Notes: generated by a model not told the origin, from the letters alone. Counted from the first letter of the stretch, positions 25,929 through 35,562 are shown. The stretch is DNA of 64,000 bases from Brumimicrobium sp. (GCA_023957385.1 JAMLGZ010000001.1:1102923-1166922); one strand, 5' to 3'. Numbers and translations are program-made.

Positions 25929-27062
25929 TTATTTACGTCCAATAAGGTAAGCTATTAGCATGGATTGAAAAATAAAAGATTCAGTATATATTCCCATAGA
26001 AAATAATGTTTTTATAATCCAAGTGATTATCAAAGTGTATCCCAACATCTTAAGCATAAAAGAACCTTTATAGAGTATTATAAATTTAAATAAATAAATA
26101 AATAAGAATAGATAGATAGATACCCCCAATAATCCAAAGTTAGATAACAATTCAAGCCAATCATTATGTGCCAGCCCCATTCCACTAAGAATTGTTGAAC
26201 CAGCAAACCCAAATCCTAATAATAGATGTAGAAAATTGTCACTATTCAGCCAGCCATTCCAAATATTGTAATAAATGATATTTCTTTGGCTAGAATCCCC
26301 TTCTTTAGTTTGTTCAATTCTTTGAAGTAAAAAACTATCATTTTCTATTAAATTAGAAAGGAAATAATATATGCTAATAATACCAATAAGAATGAGAATA
26401 TAACTAAAGAAATTATTTTTTCTCTGGCTCCTTATCAAATAATAGAGATAAAGCAATGCTGAAATTATACCTATAAGAATAGCACCTCTCTTTGTGCTCT
26501 CTACAATAAAATACAAACAAATTAATAGAATTAAAAGTGGGATTATCTTAGATTTTTTATGAAAGAAAAGAAATGGAATGATGGAAACAAAACTATATCC
26601 AACATTATTTACGACATTCTCTTTTCCAAAACGTTCTAAAACTAAATCATGGTTAAAATAAAACTCTAGAACAATAACAGGTAACATAACGAGCCCAAAA
26701 ATTAAAATATATCGTTCACTAATCAAATTCCTACTTGAAAAGTAATAAAATGGATAAAATGAAAGAAGTGCCATCATAACGACTTTTAACATGGAAAAGT
26801 GGACTTTGTTCATAATATCTCCTGTGAATAAAAAACCAATCAGGTTTAAAAAAACAAGAGAAGACCAGAGAATAAAAATATTATTCTTTTTTTCATTAGA
26901 AAAGAGTAACCGTATAAAATAATAGAGGGAAATGAATAGAATTACTAATAAAGAAACTTGAGATATTATTGACCCGCTTTCATACACAGATCCTTGCAAA
27001 AAATATGCAACAATTAGAATAAACAGTGTATTACGAGCAAATATGTTTTTATTTATTTGCAT
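25929..27062 (-). CDS. O-antigen ligase/polymerase-like membrane protein (Wzy)
   Basis: The 377-residue protein is almost wholly hydrophobic, with about 10-11 membrane spans and a large periplasmic loop near residues 250-300 (FLLQRIEQTKEGDSSQRNII, then LLGFGFAGSTILSGMGLAHN DWLEL). The loop has the GxG...H(N)xWLE arrangement common in Wzy/WaaL proteins. In a locus with a Wzx flippase and a Wzc co-polymerase it is the best candidate for the repeat-unit polymerase. It overlaps the ATP-grasp gene by 14 bases. Confidence 0.85.
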   Translation of the reverse strand: MQINKNIFARNTLFILIVAYFLQGSVYESGSIISQVSLLVILFISLYYFIRLLFSNEKKNNIFILWSSLVFLNLIGFLFTGDIMNKVHFSMLKVVMMALLSFYPFYYFSSRNLISERYILIFGLVMLPVIVLEFYFNHDLVLERFGKENVVNNVGYSFVSIIPFLFFHKKSKIIPLLILLICLYFIVESTKRGAILIGIISALLYLYYLIRSQRKNNFFSYILILIGIISIYYFLSNLIENDSFLLQRIEQTKEGDSSQRNIIYYNIWNGWLNSDNFLHLLLGFGFAGSTILSGMGLAHNDWLELLSNFGLLGVSIYLFLFIYLFKFIILYKGSFMLKMLGYTLIITWIIKTLFSMGIYTESFIFQSMLIAYLIGRK

Positions 27063-28074
27063 TCAAAAGTTTTATTAAGTCCTCGACCATCCACTCCTGT
27101 GGATTAAATTTTCCTTCGTGCCAGTTCAAATTGAAATCCCAATATCCAGGACAAGCATCATAAGCTTCAACTGAAAATCCGTAGCTGAGTTCTACTATTA
27201 ATGGTTTGTTGTTTTCATCAAACACAAAATCATAAGCAATAGATTGGGACTGAATTTTTTTATTCATTTCAAATGCTATTTTCACACATTCAGTGGGAAT
27301 TTCTTCCTTTTCATAAACAATTCTGCCACTACCTGAAGCTCTAAAATCATTTTCACGTGTCATTCTTTTTAAGGCAAAGGCTTTGTCATCAATAACAATC
27401 ACACGTATATCAAAGTTATTATTTGGAATAAATTCCTGAAAATACGCATAACCTTTTTCGTTAGGTTGGAGTTTCCCAAATTCAGTAGTCAAAAACAAAC
27501 GGTAAATTCCTTTTGCAATTCCCTTTATTCCTTCTTTTCCTTGTTTTACTCTTTGAATTCTTTCCATGAAGTAACCCCATTTGTCAAAAGCAGGAAATCC
27601 CTTGCCAAAAGCTTTATGAATTAGGTGTTTTGCTTCAGATTTCGTTCGTACTAATTTTACATTTGCAGACCCAGCTCCACCTCGTAATTTCCATACTTTA
27701 GGAAAAGTTGTTTTCTCCACCCATTGCATTGCTTCTTGTTTGTCATAAAAGACATAGGATGGAACTAGGGGTGCGTCAACTGCTTCCAATAAATATTTTT
27801 GAGCCACTTTGTCATCGAAATGCCAATCGGTGTTAAAGTCAGGAAACACTTTGATTCCAGCATGTTCCAAGGCAAAAAGGGTTCTCTTCGCAACCAAAAC
27901 ATCTTTAAAATGCCCGTGATGATGATGCCACATTAAAGCATCGCAATCTTTTAATTGTTCAATGATATTCGTATCAAAACAATTCACAATTTTAAACGGA
28001 ATTTCTTCACGTTTGCAATATGCTATCCAGCGATCTGAAAAACTACTGGGTCGGTGATGAATGGCGAGTTTCAT
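27049..28074 (-). CDS. ATP-grasp domain ligase (RimK-like)
   Basis: The 341-residue product has a pre-ATP-grasp region (residues 1-100) and then the ATP-grasp core: VWKLRGGAGSANVKLV (nucleotide-binding lysine and glycine loop, about 128-143), YFQEFIPNNNFDIRVIVIDD (about 210-229) and the metal-binding PLIVELSYGFS (about 292-302). These enzymes join an amine to a carboxylate through an acyl phosphate. The substrate is unknown. Tight coupling to capA (4-base overlap), and the presence of murA and murB nearby, make attachment of an amino acid to a lactyl- or uronic-acid sugar an attractive inference. Confidence 0.85.
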   Translation of the reverse strand: MKLAIHHRPSSFSDRWIAYCKREEIPFKIVNCFDTNIIEQLKDCDALMWHHHHGHFKDVLVAKRTLFALEHAGIKVFPDFNTDWHFDDKVAQKYLLEAVDAPLVPSYVFYDKQEAMQWVEKTTFPKVWKLRGGAGSANVKLVRTKSEAKHLIHKAFGKGFPAFDKWGYFMERIQRVKQGKEGIKGIAKGIYRLFLTTEFGKLQPNEKGYAYFQEFIPNNNFDIRVIVIDDKAFALKRMTRENDFRASGSGRIVYEKEEIPTECVKIAFEMNKKIQSQSIAYDFVFDENNKPLIVELSYGFSVEAYDACPGYWDFNLNWHEGKFNPQEWMVEDLIKLLNANK

Positions 28075-29183
28075 TTTTCTAAATATTTTCTCAATACCTC
28101 CTTAGACAAATCTCTATGCGCTTCACATCTTGTCAGATTAAGATATAAAGCGCTTGCTTTCTTATTGGGCTTAGCAAATCCCAAAAGAGAAAACATTTTT
28201 CTAAAATATTTATTGCTTATAAAACTTAATATTGACCAATAGTTTAGATATTGCTTTTCCTTTTGTTTTATAAATCTCTGCCAAGCGCCTTGCAAAAGGC
28301 TATTGTCAATTATTGTTTTATTAAATACCTCAATGCGTTTTTCAACTTCCACAATATTTTTACTTAACGAAAGAGAAAACGTTTCTTTTTCTTGTTGGAT
28401 GGCTATAAATTTAGCACCCAATTCTCCTGATATTATTTCTACTTGTAATATTAAACCATTATACCAATCATCGATTTGACTGTTGTGCGTAAATAAAAAA
28501 TTACCTAAACTATAATAAATAGGAACATCTTTCCATGTTTCAAATCCACTAATACAATGTGTATGATGTCCCACAATTAAATCAGCACCTTCTTCTGCAT
28601 AAAAACGATATTGTTTTTGTATTCTTGGACTTGGTAAGTTATAATATTCATGTCCGCCATGTATAATAACAATCACATTCTTTGCATTCTTTTTTGCTTC
28701 TCTAATTTGTTTTATATTTTCGATAACATCCATTGGATTTGCTCCAGCATAAATAGACGTAGCACTTGCCCATTCATTTTCAGCAAAATTCACAATGGCT
28801 ATTCTCCCCTCATCTGATTCAATATATAAAGTTTTGGATGCCTCTAGTAAGTTTTTACCTGCACCAACCGTTTGAATATTATTTTCTTTACAGAATTCTA
28901 AAGTATTTTTTACACCTTTTTCATCATAATCTAAAATGTGATTATTAGCTAAAGTAACTGCATTTATCTCTAATGTTTTTAAAACATCTAAAGTGCTTTC
29001 TCTTTCCGCCTTTAGATTAGGGCCTGTTTTTGTGATTTTGGACATTGAATTTGTTACAGGAGCCTCTAGATTTACGATATTATAGTCTGAAGACTGAAAT
29101 AAATCTATTAGAGAAGAATCTATCCTTTCTTTTGTATTGTATACTCGATCAATAACTAAATCACCTGTTATTAAAATTCTCAT
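28071..29183 (-). CDS. CapA family capsule protein (metallophosphoesterase-like)
   Basis: The 370-residue product matches the CapA/PgsA family. Characteristic blocks are VNLEAPVT (about 36), VTLANNHILDYDEKG (about 76), VIIHGGHEYY, DLIVGHHTHCISGFE and IYYSLGNFLF. The family has a calcineurin-like metallophosphoesterase fold and is best known for poly-gamma-glutamate capsule synthesis. Here it sits in a heteropolysaccharide locus next to an ATP-grasp ligase, so it may act in amino-acid decoration or polymer release; that is inference. No signal peptide is seen, unlike secreted PgsA. It overlaps both neighbours by 4 bases. Confidence 0.9.
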   Translation of the reverse strand: MRILITGDLVIDRVYNTKERIDSSLIDLFQSSDYNIVNLEAPVTNSMSKITKTGPNLKAERESTLDVLKTLEINAVTLANNHILDYDEKGVKNTLEFCKENNIQTVGAGKNLLEASKTLYIESDEGRIAIVNFAENEWASATSIYAGANPMDVIENIKQIREAKKNAKNVIVIIHGGHEYYNLPSPRIQKQYRFYAEEGADLIVGHHTHCISGFETWKDVPIYYSLGNFLFTHNSQIDDWYNGLILQVEIISGELGAKFIAIQQEKETFSLSLSKNIVEVEKRIEVFNKTIIDNSLLQGAWQRFIKQKEKQYLNYWSILSFISNKYFRKMFSLLGFAKPNKKASALYLNLTRCEAHRDLSKEVLRKYLEK

Positions 29184-30340
29184 TTTCTACCATTTAAATA
29201 AAAGTGATATAAGGTTCTTAAAATAAATATTGAATCTTTAAAAATATTATGCTTTTTAAGAATAGCCTTTTTATATGCTTCAATATACTTATTTGACACC
29301 CTCTCAATATCAAAATAATGTTCAAAAAAATTCTGTGCTTGAAAAGCTTGTTCACGATACCTAATTTCATCAGAGATAATTCTTATTATTAAATCCAAAC
29401 TTTTTTGCACCTCCTTTTCCTCAAAGACATTCCTTTCAGAGAAATTTGTTTCAAAAGCTACTTTAAAATTATCCTTATCCAATAAAACCGGTAATTCCCC
29501 TTGGCTATTAATAGCGAGTATAGGTATAGAAAGTGACGCTGCTTCCATTAATCCCCTCCCAGTTCCGATTACAGCATCAGCTAAATATAACATTTTTGAT
29601 GCTTCTTTCGTCGAATATTCATCGAATACAAAAATTATCTTACCCTCTTTAACGAATCTATTTTCTTGAAATTTATCAAATATCTCATAATCCTCTATTG
29701 TACCTATTATTAAAAGTCTTATATTAGAAATATTTTTGTTTAGTAAAACTGAAATAAGATTTATCGAATCAATGATACTCTTTAAATAGGCTTTCCCAAC
29801 TCTACATATTCGAACAAATGTGAATAGATCGTTATTTCTTTCGAGTTTTTGTTCTTCCCCTTTATAAGGTGAAACTGCAACAACTCTGTTGGGAATTAAG
29901 TTTATATTTGAATTTCTAAATTTATATTGATTTTGAAACCAGTTTAGATTTTCAAGACTAAACAAAACAAGATTTGGGATATATGGATAGCTCGCAGGAT
30001 TCGGCCCCCCACATTTATTTACAAAGACATTATATTTCTTAAGTGAAAAAAAAAGTCTAATCAAAAGGTATGAACCTAAATCAAAACAATGTATAATATC
30101 AAATTCTTCCCCTTTCTTTATTTGGATTAATTCTTTACGAAGTTTAATGATATTCGTTCCATGAAAAGGTAGATGTTTCCGAAAGTTAGCATTATCTCGA
30201 ATGACATCACTTTTTCCCGGACCTATCGTATATATCTCAATCACATTCGATTTGGCTAAGGAATTAGAAATATGATTTAGTGAGTGAAAATGTCCACCTC
30301 TTCCGTGTCCCATAACCGAAATAAAAAAAATAATTTTCAT
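29180..30340 (-). CDS. Glycosyltransferase (GT-B fold, family 4-like)
   Basis: The 386-residue product starts FISVMGHGRGGHFHSLNHI, a GT4-like loop with a histidine. It has FVRICRVGKAYLKSIIDSI and LLIIGTIEDYEIF in the C-terminal half, and a donor-site segment ADAVIGTGRGLMEAASLSIP that keeps the EAA part but not the usual first glutamate. It is therefore a divergent member whose donor cannot be predicted. It overlaps murB and capA by 4 bases on each side. Confidence 0.8.
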   Translation of the reverse strand: MKIIFFISVMGHGRGGHFHSLNHISNSLAKSNVIEIYTIGPGKSDVIRDNANFRKHLPFHGTNIIKLRKELIQIKKGEEFDIIHCFDLGSYLLIRLFFSLKKYNVFVNKCGGPNPASYPYIPNLVLFSLENLNWFQNQYKFRNSNINLIPNRVVAVSPYKGEEQKLERNNDLFTFVRICRVGKAYLKSIIDSINLISVLLNKNISNIRLLIIGTIEDYEIFDKFQENRFVKEGKIIFVFDEYSTKEASKMLYLADAVIGTGRGLMEAASLSIPILAINSQGELPVLLDKDNFKVAFETNFSERNVFEEKEVQKSLDLIIRIISDEIRYREQAFQAQNFFEHYFDIERVSNKYIEAYKKAILKKHNIFKDSIFILRTLYHFYLNGRK

Positions 30341-31191
30341 ATCACTCTTTGTTCTACTTCTAAGTCAATATTGAATTTTTCTTTTACCTGTCTTTTTACT
30401 TCAACAATAATATCTAGTATATCTTTACCAGAAGCATTGTTAAAATTTATAATAAATCCCCCATGTTTTTCTGATATTTTCGCTCCACCTACTGTATATC
30501 CTTTTAAGTTTAACTCATCCATCAGAGCACCTACATAATGTCCTTTTGGTCGTTTAAAAACACTTCCGCAATTAGGATAGTTCCGTGGTTGCTTTGCCCA
30601 GCGTTTTTCCTTAATCGTTTCCATCTTTTCTACAATATCATTGCGCAACCCCTTGGTTAATTGAAGCCAACATCTCAGAATAATCTTGTCAGTATTTTTC
30701 TGAAAGAAACTATTCCGATATTCAAAACAAATATCTTTATTAAGCATTTCTTTGACCTGCATATCCAATAGGTCTAAATATTTAACCTTAATTAAAATAT
30801 CCTTAATTTCTTCTCCACTCGAACCTGCATTCATAATCACCGCTCCCCCTATGGAGCTTGGTATATCATAAAACATTTCTAAACCTGACAATTCTTTATC
30901 CAAAGCAAATTCACAGACTTGTTTTGTAAAAGCTCCAGCTTCAACTTCGATTACATCGTTTTCTAATAATCTTATTTCACTATAATTCCCGTTAAAAATA
31001 ATAATAGGCTTTTCATAATACTCTTTTGATAAAATTAGATTATGCCCACTCCCAAAAAGTAAATAATCTTTTCTTTCCTGATAAAGATTTATAATCTCTT
31101 GTTTGTTGTCCGGGAAAAACACCTCTTTCCCAATAGCCTGTATTCTATAGGCATTGAAGTTGGTCAAATCAAAATCTTTATACTGTTTCAT
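30337..31191 (-). CDS. murB: UDP-N-acetylenolpyruvoylglucosamine reductase (MurB), locus-associated
   Basis: The 284-residue flavoprotein reduces UDP-GlcNAc-enolpyruvate to UDP-MurNAc with NADPH. FAD-site motif LLFGSGHNLILS (about 42-53), IPSSIGGAVIMNAGSSG (about 106-122), FEYRNSFFQ, NCGSVFKRPKGHYVG with the catalytic serine, and the C-terminal ISEKHGGFIINFN support a type II MurB. The usual YRxSxF arrangement is kept, so it should be active. It overlaps wzx by one base and a glycosyltransferase by 4, and murA is two genes upstream. MurB is normally a cell-wall gene; its place here points to MurNAc or a derivative in the surface glycan. Confidence 0.93.
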   Translation of the reverse strand: MKQYKDFDLTNFNAYRIQAIGKEVFFPDNKQEIINLYQERKDYLLFGSGHNLILSKEYYEKPIIIFNGNYSEIRLLENDVIEVEAGAFTKQVCEFALDKELSGLEMFYDIPSSIGGAVIMNAGSSGEEIKDILIKVKYLDLLDMQVKEMLNKDICFEYRNSFFQKNTDKIILRCWLQLTKGLRNDIVEKMETIKEKRWAKQPRNYPNCGSVFKRPKGHYVGALMDELNLKGYTVGGAKISEKHGGFIINFNNASGKDILDIIVEVKRQVKEKFNIDLEVEQRVI

Positions 31192-32486
31192 TATCGTTTG
31201 ATGATTTTCTTGATAATTCCTTTTATAGGGGCAAAATCCTCTCTTCTAAATTTTAAAATTTCTTTAATTGGTATTTTAGTCTCCTTACTGTAAAAATATA
31301 AGAAAAGGACTCCTGCTACACCGTAACTAATTGTTGACGAATAAGCAGCACCGTTTGCTCCATATTTTGGGATGAAAAAATAATTTAAAATAATATTTAC
31401 ACCCAATGCTGGCAGCATTGCCCACATAGCTATCCAAGGTTTTCCTCGTCCGGCTAAATCCATATTTATTACTTTAAAAATAGTTAGGGCCAATATTCCA
31501 GGTAATAAATAATTTAAGACAGAGACACTTCCATAAAATTCCTTCCCGTACATCAATGGAATAATATATTCAGAAAGAAAAAGGAGCACCAAAGCTCCCA
31601 GTCCCACACCGATAAATGAAACTCTTAATAATCGGATTACTTTATATGAAAATTCTTTTTGCTTTTTTGAAACAGCCGACCGCGCAAAAACTATTGAACT
31701 AAATAACATTGGAATTTCCCATAAATATTCTGCAAAACCTGCTCCTTTCGAATAAATTCCTAATTCGAATGCAGTGCTGAGCTTGTCAATCATAATCACA
31801 TCAACTCTATAATTCAACCCTATAACCAACAATGATAGGGCATATATCATACCTAAAGAAAGCATGGACTGAATCACTCTCCATTCAAATTTTAAGCTAA
31901 AAGATTTTAGAAATTTATTTTTAAAAAGTAAAACAATAGACATAAATAATCCACCTAAAATAGTGGCTAACATTGCTCCAGCGATATCCCAATGAAGCAA
32001 AATGACAAATATAACAGCACCCAATAATACAATAAGAGTTGGAATCCAGTTAATCCTATTATACGTTTTAATATCATTTCTACCTAAAAACAAACCTGAA
32101 TTATACTTATTAAACAAAGTAAATGGAATAGGCAATAAAGCCAAACTAACTAATAGTAAATTATCTCCAGAGTTACTAAAGTATCTCATCAATAAGTAAC
32201 AAGTTACTAAAGAAATAATAACTGTTATCATCCAAATTTGCGTTATCGCAGTTTTAATTTGTTCTTCAGAAAATATTTTCTTTCCAGTATAAAAAGTAGT
32301 TGCTTGGCTTATTCCAAGAGATCCAAAGGATAGAAATAATGAAGGATAGACCGTTAGTGCAGCTATTGTTCCATTTCCTGATGGTCCTATATATCGTGCA
32401 ATAATGATAGAACTACCTAAACCAAAGCTTATGATTAATATTTTTGAAAAACCAATCGATAAAAAATCTTTAAAAAATGATGCCAT
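31191..32486 (-). CDS. wzx: Wzx-type oligosaccharide flippase
   Basis: The 431-residue protein has about 12 predicted membrane helices and the polysaccharide-transporter (MOP superfamily) pattern: SIGFSKILIISFGLGSSIII at the start, GTIAALTVYPSLFLSFG, and KYGANGAAYSSTISYGVAG near the end. It should flip the lipid-linked repeat unit across the inner membrane, before the Wzy protein polymerises it. It starts directly after the acetyltransferase gene stop and overlaps murB by one base. Confidence 0.92.
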   Translation of the reverse strand: MASFFKDFLSIGFSKILIISFGLGSSIIIARYIGPSGNGTIAALTVYPSLFLSFGSLGISQATTFYTGKKIFSEEQIKTAITQIWMITVIISLVTCYLLMRYFSNSGDNLLLVSLALLPIPFTLFNKYNSGLFLGRNDIKTYNRINWIPTLIVLLGAVIFVILLHWDIAGAMLATILGGLFMSIVLLFKNKFLKSFSLKFEWRVIQSMLSLGMIYALSLLVIGLNYRVDVIMIDKLSTAFELGIYSKGAGFAEYLWEIPMLFSSIVFARSAVSKKQKEFSYKVIRLLRVSFIGVGLGALVLLFLSEYIIPLMYGKEFYGSVSVLNYLLPGILALTIFKVINMDLAGRGKPWIAMWAMLPALGVNIILNYFFIPKYGANGAAYSSTISYGVAGVLFLYFYSKETKIPIKEILKFRREDFAPIKGIIKKIIKR

Positions 32487-33014
32487 TTATTTATTGATAA
32501 TTTTACAAGGTATTCCGACAGCAGTTGCTTTTTCTGGAACATTAATATTCACGACTGCATTAGCGCCAATAACTGCATTTTGTCCTATAATTATGCCTCC
32601 GATTAATTTTGCACCAACGAAAATTTTTGCTCCTTTCTTAACAATGGGATAATTAAACTCTACCCCCTTTCTCCCATGACTTCCAAAAGTAACGTATTGA
32701 AAAATAGTCACATTATCCTCAATTACTGTTTTGTCACCAATTACAATTCCAATAGGATGTGCCAATCTAATATTTTTACCCAAAATAGAATTGTATGATA
32801 TTTCACAGCCTCTTTTAGAAATCATTTTGTACCTTAATCTTGAGGCAACAAGATGTAGAATCTTAAACTTACTTTGATAGCAATACTTTCCAATTCTATG
32901 ATTTAATAAAACTCTAAAACTTGGATTAAAATAAAAAGCTTTTAAAAATACTATAAATCCATGCTTTTTACCCAAATCTCCTTTTATTTCATTAAGTAAT
33001 TTTTTTATAGTCAT
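32487..33014 (-). CDS. Serine acetyltransferase-like hexapeptide transferase
   Basis: The 175-residue product has a helical N-terminal part with the CysE-like stretch FYFNPSFRVLLNHRIGKYCY. A left-handed beta-helix follows: EISYNSILGKNIRLAHPIG IV, KTVIEDNVTIFQYVTFGSHG, KIFVGAKLIGGIIIGQNAVI and GIPCKII. The family histidines are at LAHPIGIV and near FGSHG. It probably O-acetylates a sugar rather than serine, given the context. It overlaps murA by 4 bases. Confidence 0.87.
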   Translation of the reverse strand: MTIKKLLNEIKGDLGKKHGFIVFLKAFYFNPSFRVLLNHRIGKYCYQSKFKILHLVASRLRYKMISKRGCEISYNSILGKNIRLAHPIGIVIGDKTVIEDNVTIFQYVTFGSHGRKGVEFNYPIVKKGAKIFVGAKLIGGIIIGQNAVIGANAVVNINVPEKATAVGIPCKIINK

Positions 33015-34252
33015 AATTTCACTCCTAAATTATTTAGTTTCTTTTCTAGACTCTCATATCCCCTTTGAATTTGCCATGCATTATCAATAATTGTTTCGCC
33101 TTCTGCAGTTAAACCTGCTAATAATAATGCAATTCCTGCTCGTAAATCTAATGCTGTAACTTGTGTTCCTTTTAATTGTTCTCCACCGTCTATTACTAAC
33201 AAATCACCTTTCACTTGATATTTCAACCCCATCTTTGCTAATTCTTCCGCGTAACCATACCTACCAGGAAATCTTAAATCGATAATTTTAGATATTCCTT
33301 TGGACATCGCTCCATAAACCGCAAATAAAGGCTGCATGTCTGAGTTTATCCCAGGATAAGGACCAGTACTGATTTCAACTGGATATGTATCACTTCCTTT
33401 GACAATTATGCTATTATTTCCTTTGTATAATATCATTCCACTTTCTCGCAAAAACACCATAGGAACCTCAAGATGCTCAAATGGAAAATCTTCAATTTCT
33501 ATTTCTCCTCCAGTAATAGAAGCGCCTATTGCCCAAGTTAAAGCTTCCATGTTATCAGGAATAACAGAATGTTTAACTCCATTTAGTTTATCCACTCCTT
33601 CAACTACGATGCATTTCTGACCATAAACTTTTATTTTTGCTCCCATTTTATTGAGCATGGTTATTAAATCAATTATTTCAGGTCGGATGTGTGGTCCCCA
33701 AATAGTGGTTGTTCCATGTGCTAATGTTGCACAAAGGATACTATTTTCTGTTGCACCTGTGGAACGCATAGGTAGAAAAATATCTGTCGCTTTCAATTGC
33801 TCCTCAACTTTGGTACATAAGTATCCTTCCTCCTCCCATACTTTAGCCCCCATTCTTTCCCATATCATCACATGCAAATCATACTTTCTATCACCTAATT
33901 TACATCCACCTGGTAGTGGAACTTTACCTCCTCCAAATCGAGTTGTTAGACATCCGAGGATTAATAACGAATTCCTAATAGAACGCTCATCCCAAATTAA
34001 ATCGGTATCAACATTGTTTTCCGTTATCTTTATAAAATCATTGAAAACTTGGCAGGGCTTTCCCATCTTTTCCAACATTTTTATATGCACCTGCATATCT
34101 AATAATCCATTTGGTGCATTAAAAAGCTCAACTGGTTCGTCTGTTAGTAATGAAGCTGTTAATAGTTTAAGCCCTGAATTTTTCGCACCGCTTACTTTAA
34201 TTTTACCTTCAAGTTTAGATTTTGATACTTTTATAATAGTTTTCTTTTCCAT
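33011..34252 (-). CDS. murA: UDP-N-acetylglucosamine 1-carboxyvinyltransferase (MurA), locus-associated
   Basis: The 413-residue product catalyses transfer of enolpyruvate from PEP to the 3-OH of UDP-GlcNAc. Active-site elements are intact: Lys24-Asn25 in SGAKNSGLKLL, the catalytic loop PLPGGCKLGDRKYDLH with Cys117, RSTGATENSI, and the C-terminal DLRAGIALLLAGL with the conserved arginine. Length matches the MurA family. It opens the tightly coupled run of genes (4-base overlap with the acetyltransferase) that also contains murB. With the general MurA expected elsewhere, this copy is likely dedicated to the surface polysaccharide (inference). Confidence 0.95.
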   Translation of the reverse strand: MEKKTIIKVSKSKLEGKIKVSGAKNSGLKLLTASLLTDEPVELFNAPNGLLDMQVHIKMLEKMGKPCQVFNDFIKITENNVDTDLIWDERSIRNSLLILGCLTTRFGGGKVPLPGGCKLGDRKYDLHVMIWERMGAKVWEEEGYLCTKVEEQLKATDIFLPMRSTGATENSILCATLAHGTTTIWGPHIRPEIIDLITMLNKMGAKIKVYGQKCIVVEGVDKLNGVKHSVIPDNMEALTWAIGASITGGEIEIEDFPFEHLEVPMVFLRESGMILYKGNNSIIVKGSDTYPVEISTGPYPGINSDMQPLFAVYGAMSKGISKIIDLRFPGRYGYAEELAKMGLKYQVKGDLLVIDGGEQLKGTQVTALDLRAGIALLLAGLTAEGETIIDNAWQIQRGYESLEKKLNNLGVKL

Positions 34253-34346
34253 GTTAATACATCATTCTATATTTTAAACGTGAACATACTGATGATATAA
34301 TCTTTGATATGTTCGTCTCAAATTATCTTCAAAATTCCCAATCCTC

Positions 34347-35515
34347 TCAATACATCAACCCAAAATGCCATAACGGAATAGTATTTAAAAATCCGCTTTC
34401 TATGTCGGCTTTAACGACAAAGCCATTTTCTGCATTTTTAATTTGCTTCAGTCCTTTATTTTTCCGCCTACCTCAAAAACGATGTTATCTATTTTAAAAT
34501 CTGCTATTGATGAAGAAAAAATGGCGTGTTGTACTTTCAATTGATTCAAAAAGAATGTTTCTCGAATGTTTCCAATATTCTGATTTTCTTTGGCTAGACC
34601 ATACATCAGGTTAGTGTTGTCTAAATAGATTTTTTCAACCTTTCCTAAACTTCGTATGCCTTCCGTTTCAGTTCGTAATTGTGCGAGCATGCCCGCCTCT
34701 TCCATGAAAAGAAGATAATCGGGAATATTGTTTCGACTAACGCTAATCATTTCTACAATTTTGCTCATATTTGGTTTAAACGGAACACTTTCTGCAACAA
34801 TGGCCAACAATTGTTTCAATTTCCTGCCCGTCGATACATTCATATCTGCATAGGTTGGAATATCGCTTTCTAAGGTTTGATTAATCACCTGTTGCAATCG
34901 CAAATCAAAATCATCTTCTAAAGCAAATGGATAATATCCATTCTTGAGGTAAGCATCAAACAACGGCAGAGGATGTTGAATTTGTTCCACTTTTATTTGA
35001 TGATTCAGTATTTCTTCTAGCGTAAAGGTTGGGGTTTTTATTTGGTGAAAAAGTTGTAAATACTCCCGGAAAGACAAACCTTGCATGTTATAGATTATCG
35101 CTCTTCGACTTAAATCAGAACTTCCTTTTTTAATATCCAATACCGAGGACCCCGTAAAGACGACTTTTAATTCTTTGTGGTAATCAGAAATTAATTTTAA
35201 TTCTTTAGACCAATTCGAATATTTATGGATTTCATCTATGAAGAGATATTTTCCGCCATATTTCACAAAGATATCCGCTAAATCAATCAAACGATTTTTA
35301 ACAAAATAAAAATCTTCAGCGTTAACATATAATGTTTGACGGGTATTAAGATGATTTTTGATGTATTGTAACACCAGCGTTGTTTTTCCCACACCTCTTG
35401 GTCCAATGAGTCCAATTAATCTATTTTCCCAATTAATCTGCCGATAAGCATATCGAACGAACGTGGTATCCGTCTTAGCTATTAATCGATTTGAAGATTC
35501 AAATAAGGCGTCCAT
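34347..35515 (-). pseudogene. AAA ATPase with DUF4143 domain, frameshifted near the 3' end (ATPase 4)
   Basis: The intact frame (34448-35515, 355 codons) has Walker A (GPRGVGKTTLVLQY, about 37-50), Walker B (YLFIDEIHKYSNW), sensor FTGSSVLDIKKGSSDLSRR and DUF4143, but stops abruptly at FEVGGKIKD. One added A in the A-run near 34463-34468 gives GGKNKGLKQIKNAENG, running on to IESGFLNTIPLWHFGLMY and a stop at 34347, the usual end of this family. So it is frameshifted by one base, either a real mutation or a sequence error. A perfect 15-bp palindrome lies upstream at 35548-35562. It interrupts the polysaccharide locus between the AlbA_2 islet and murA. Confidence 0.85.
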
Positions 35516-35547
35516 TTTATATATTTTCTACTAATGTAGCTAATCTT

Positions 35548-35562
35548 GCACTATTATAGTGC
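35548..35562. promoter_or_regulatory. Perfect 15-bp palindrome upstream of ATPase 4
   Basis: GCACTATTATAGTGC is a perfect inverted repeat (7+1+7) 33-47 bases before the ATPase start. It could be an operator, or part of a promoter. No other copy was noticed in the window. Confidence 0.4.

Noticed and set aside
30001..30010. C6 run in the 29180-30340 glycosyltransferase as a second phase-variable tract
   Set aside because: The run is only six bases, and the frame is intact on both sides, so there is no evidence of switching.
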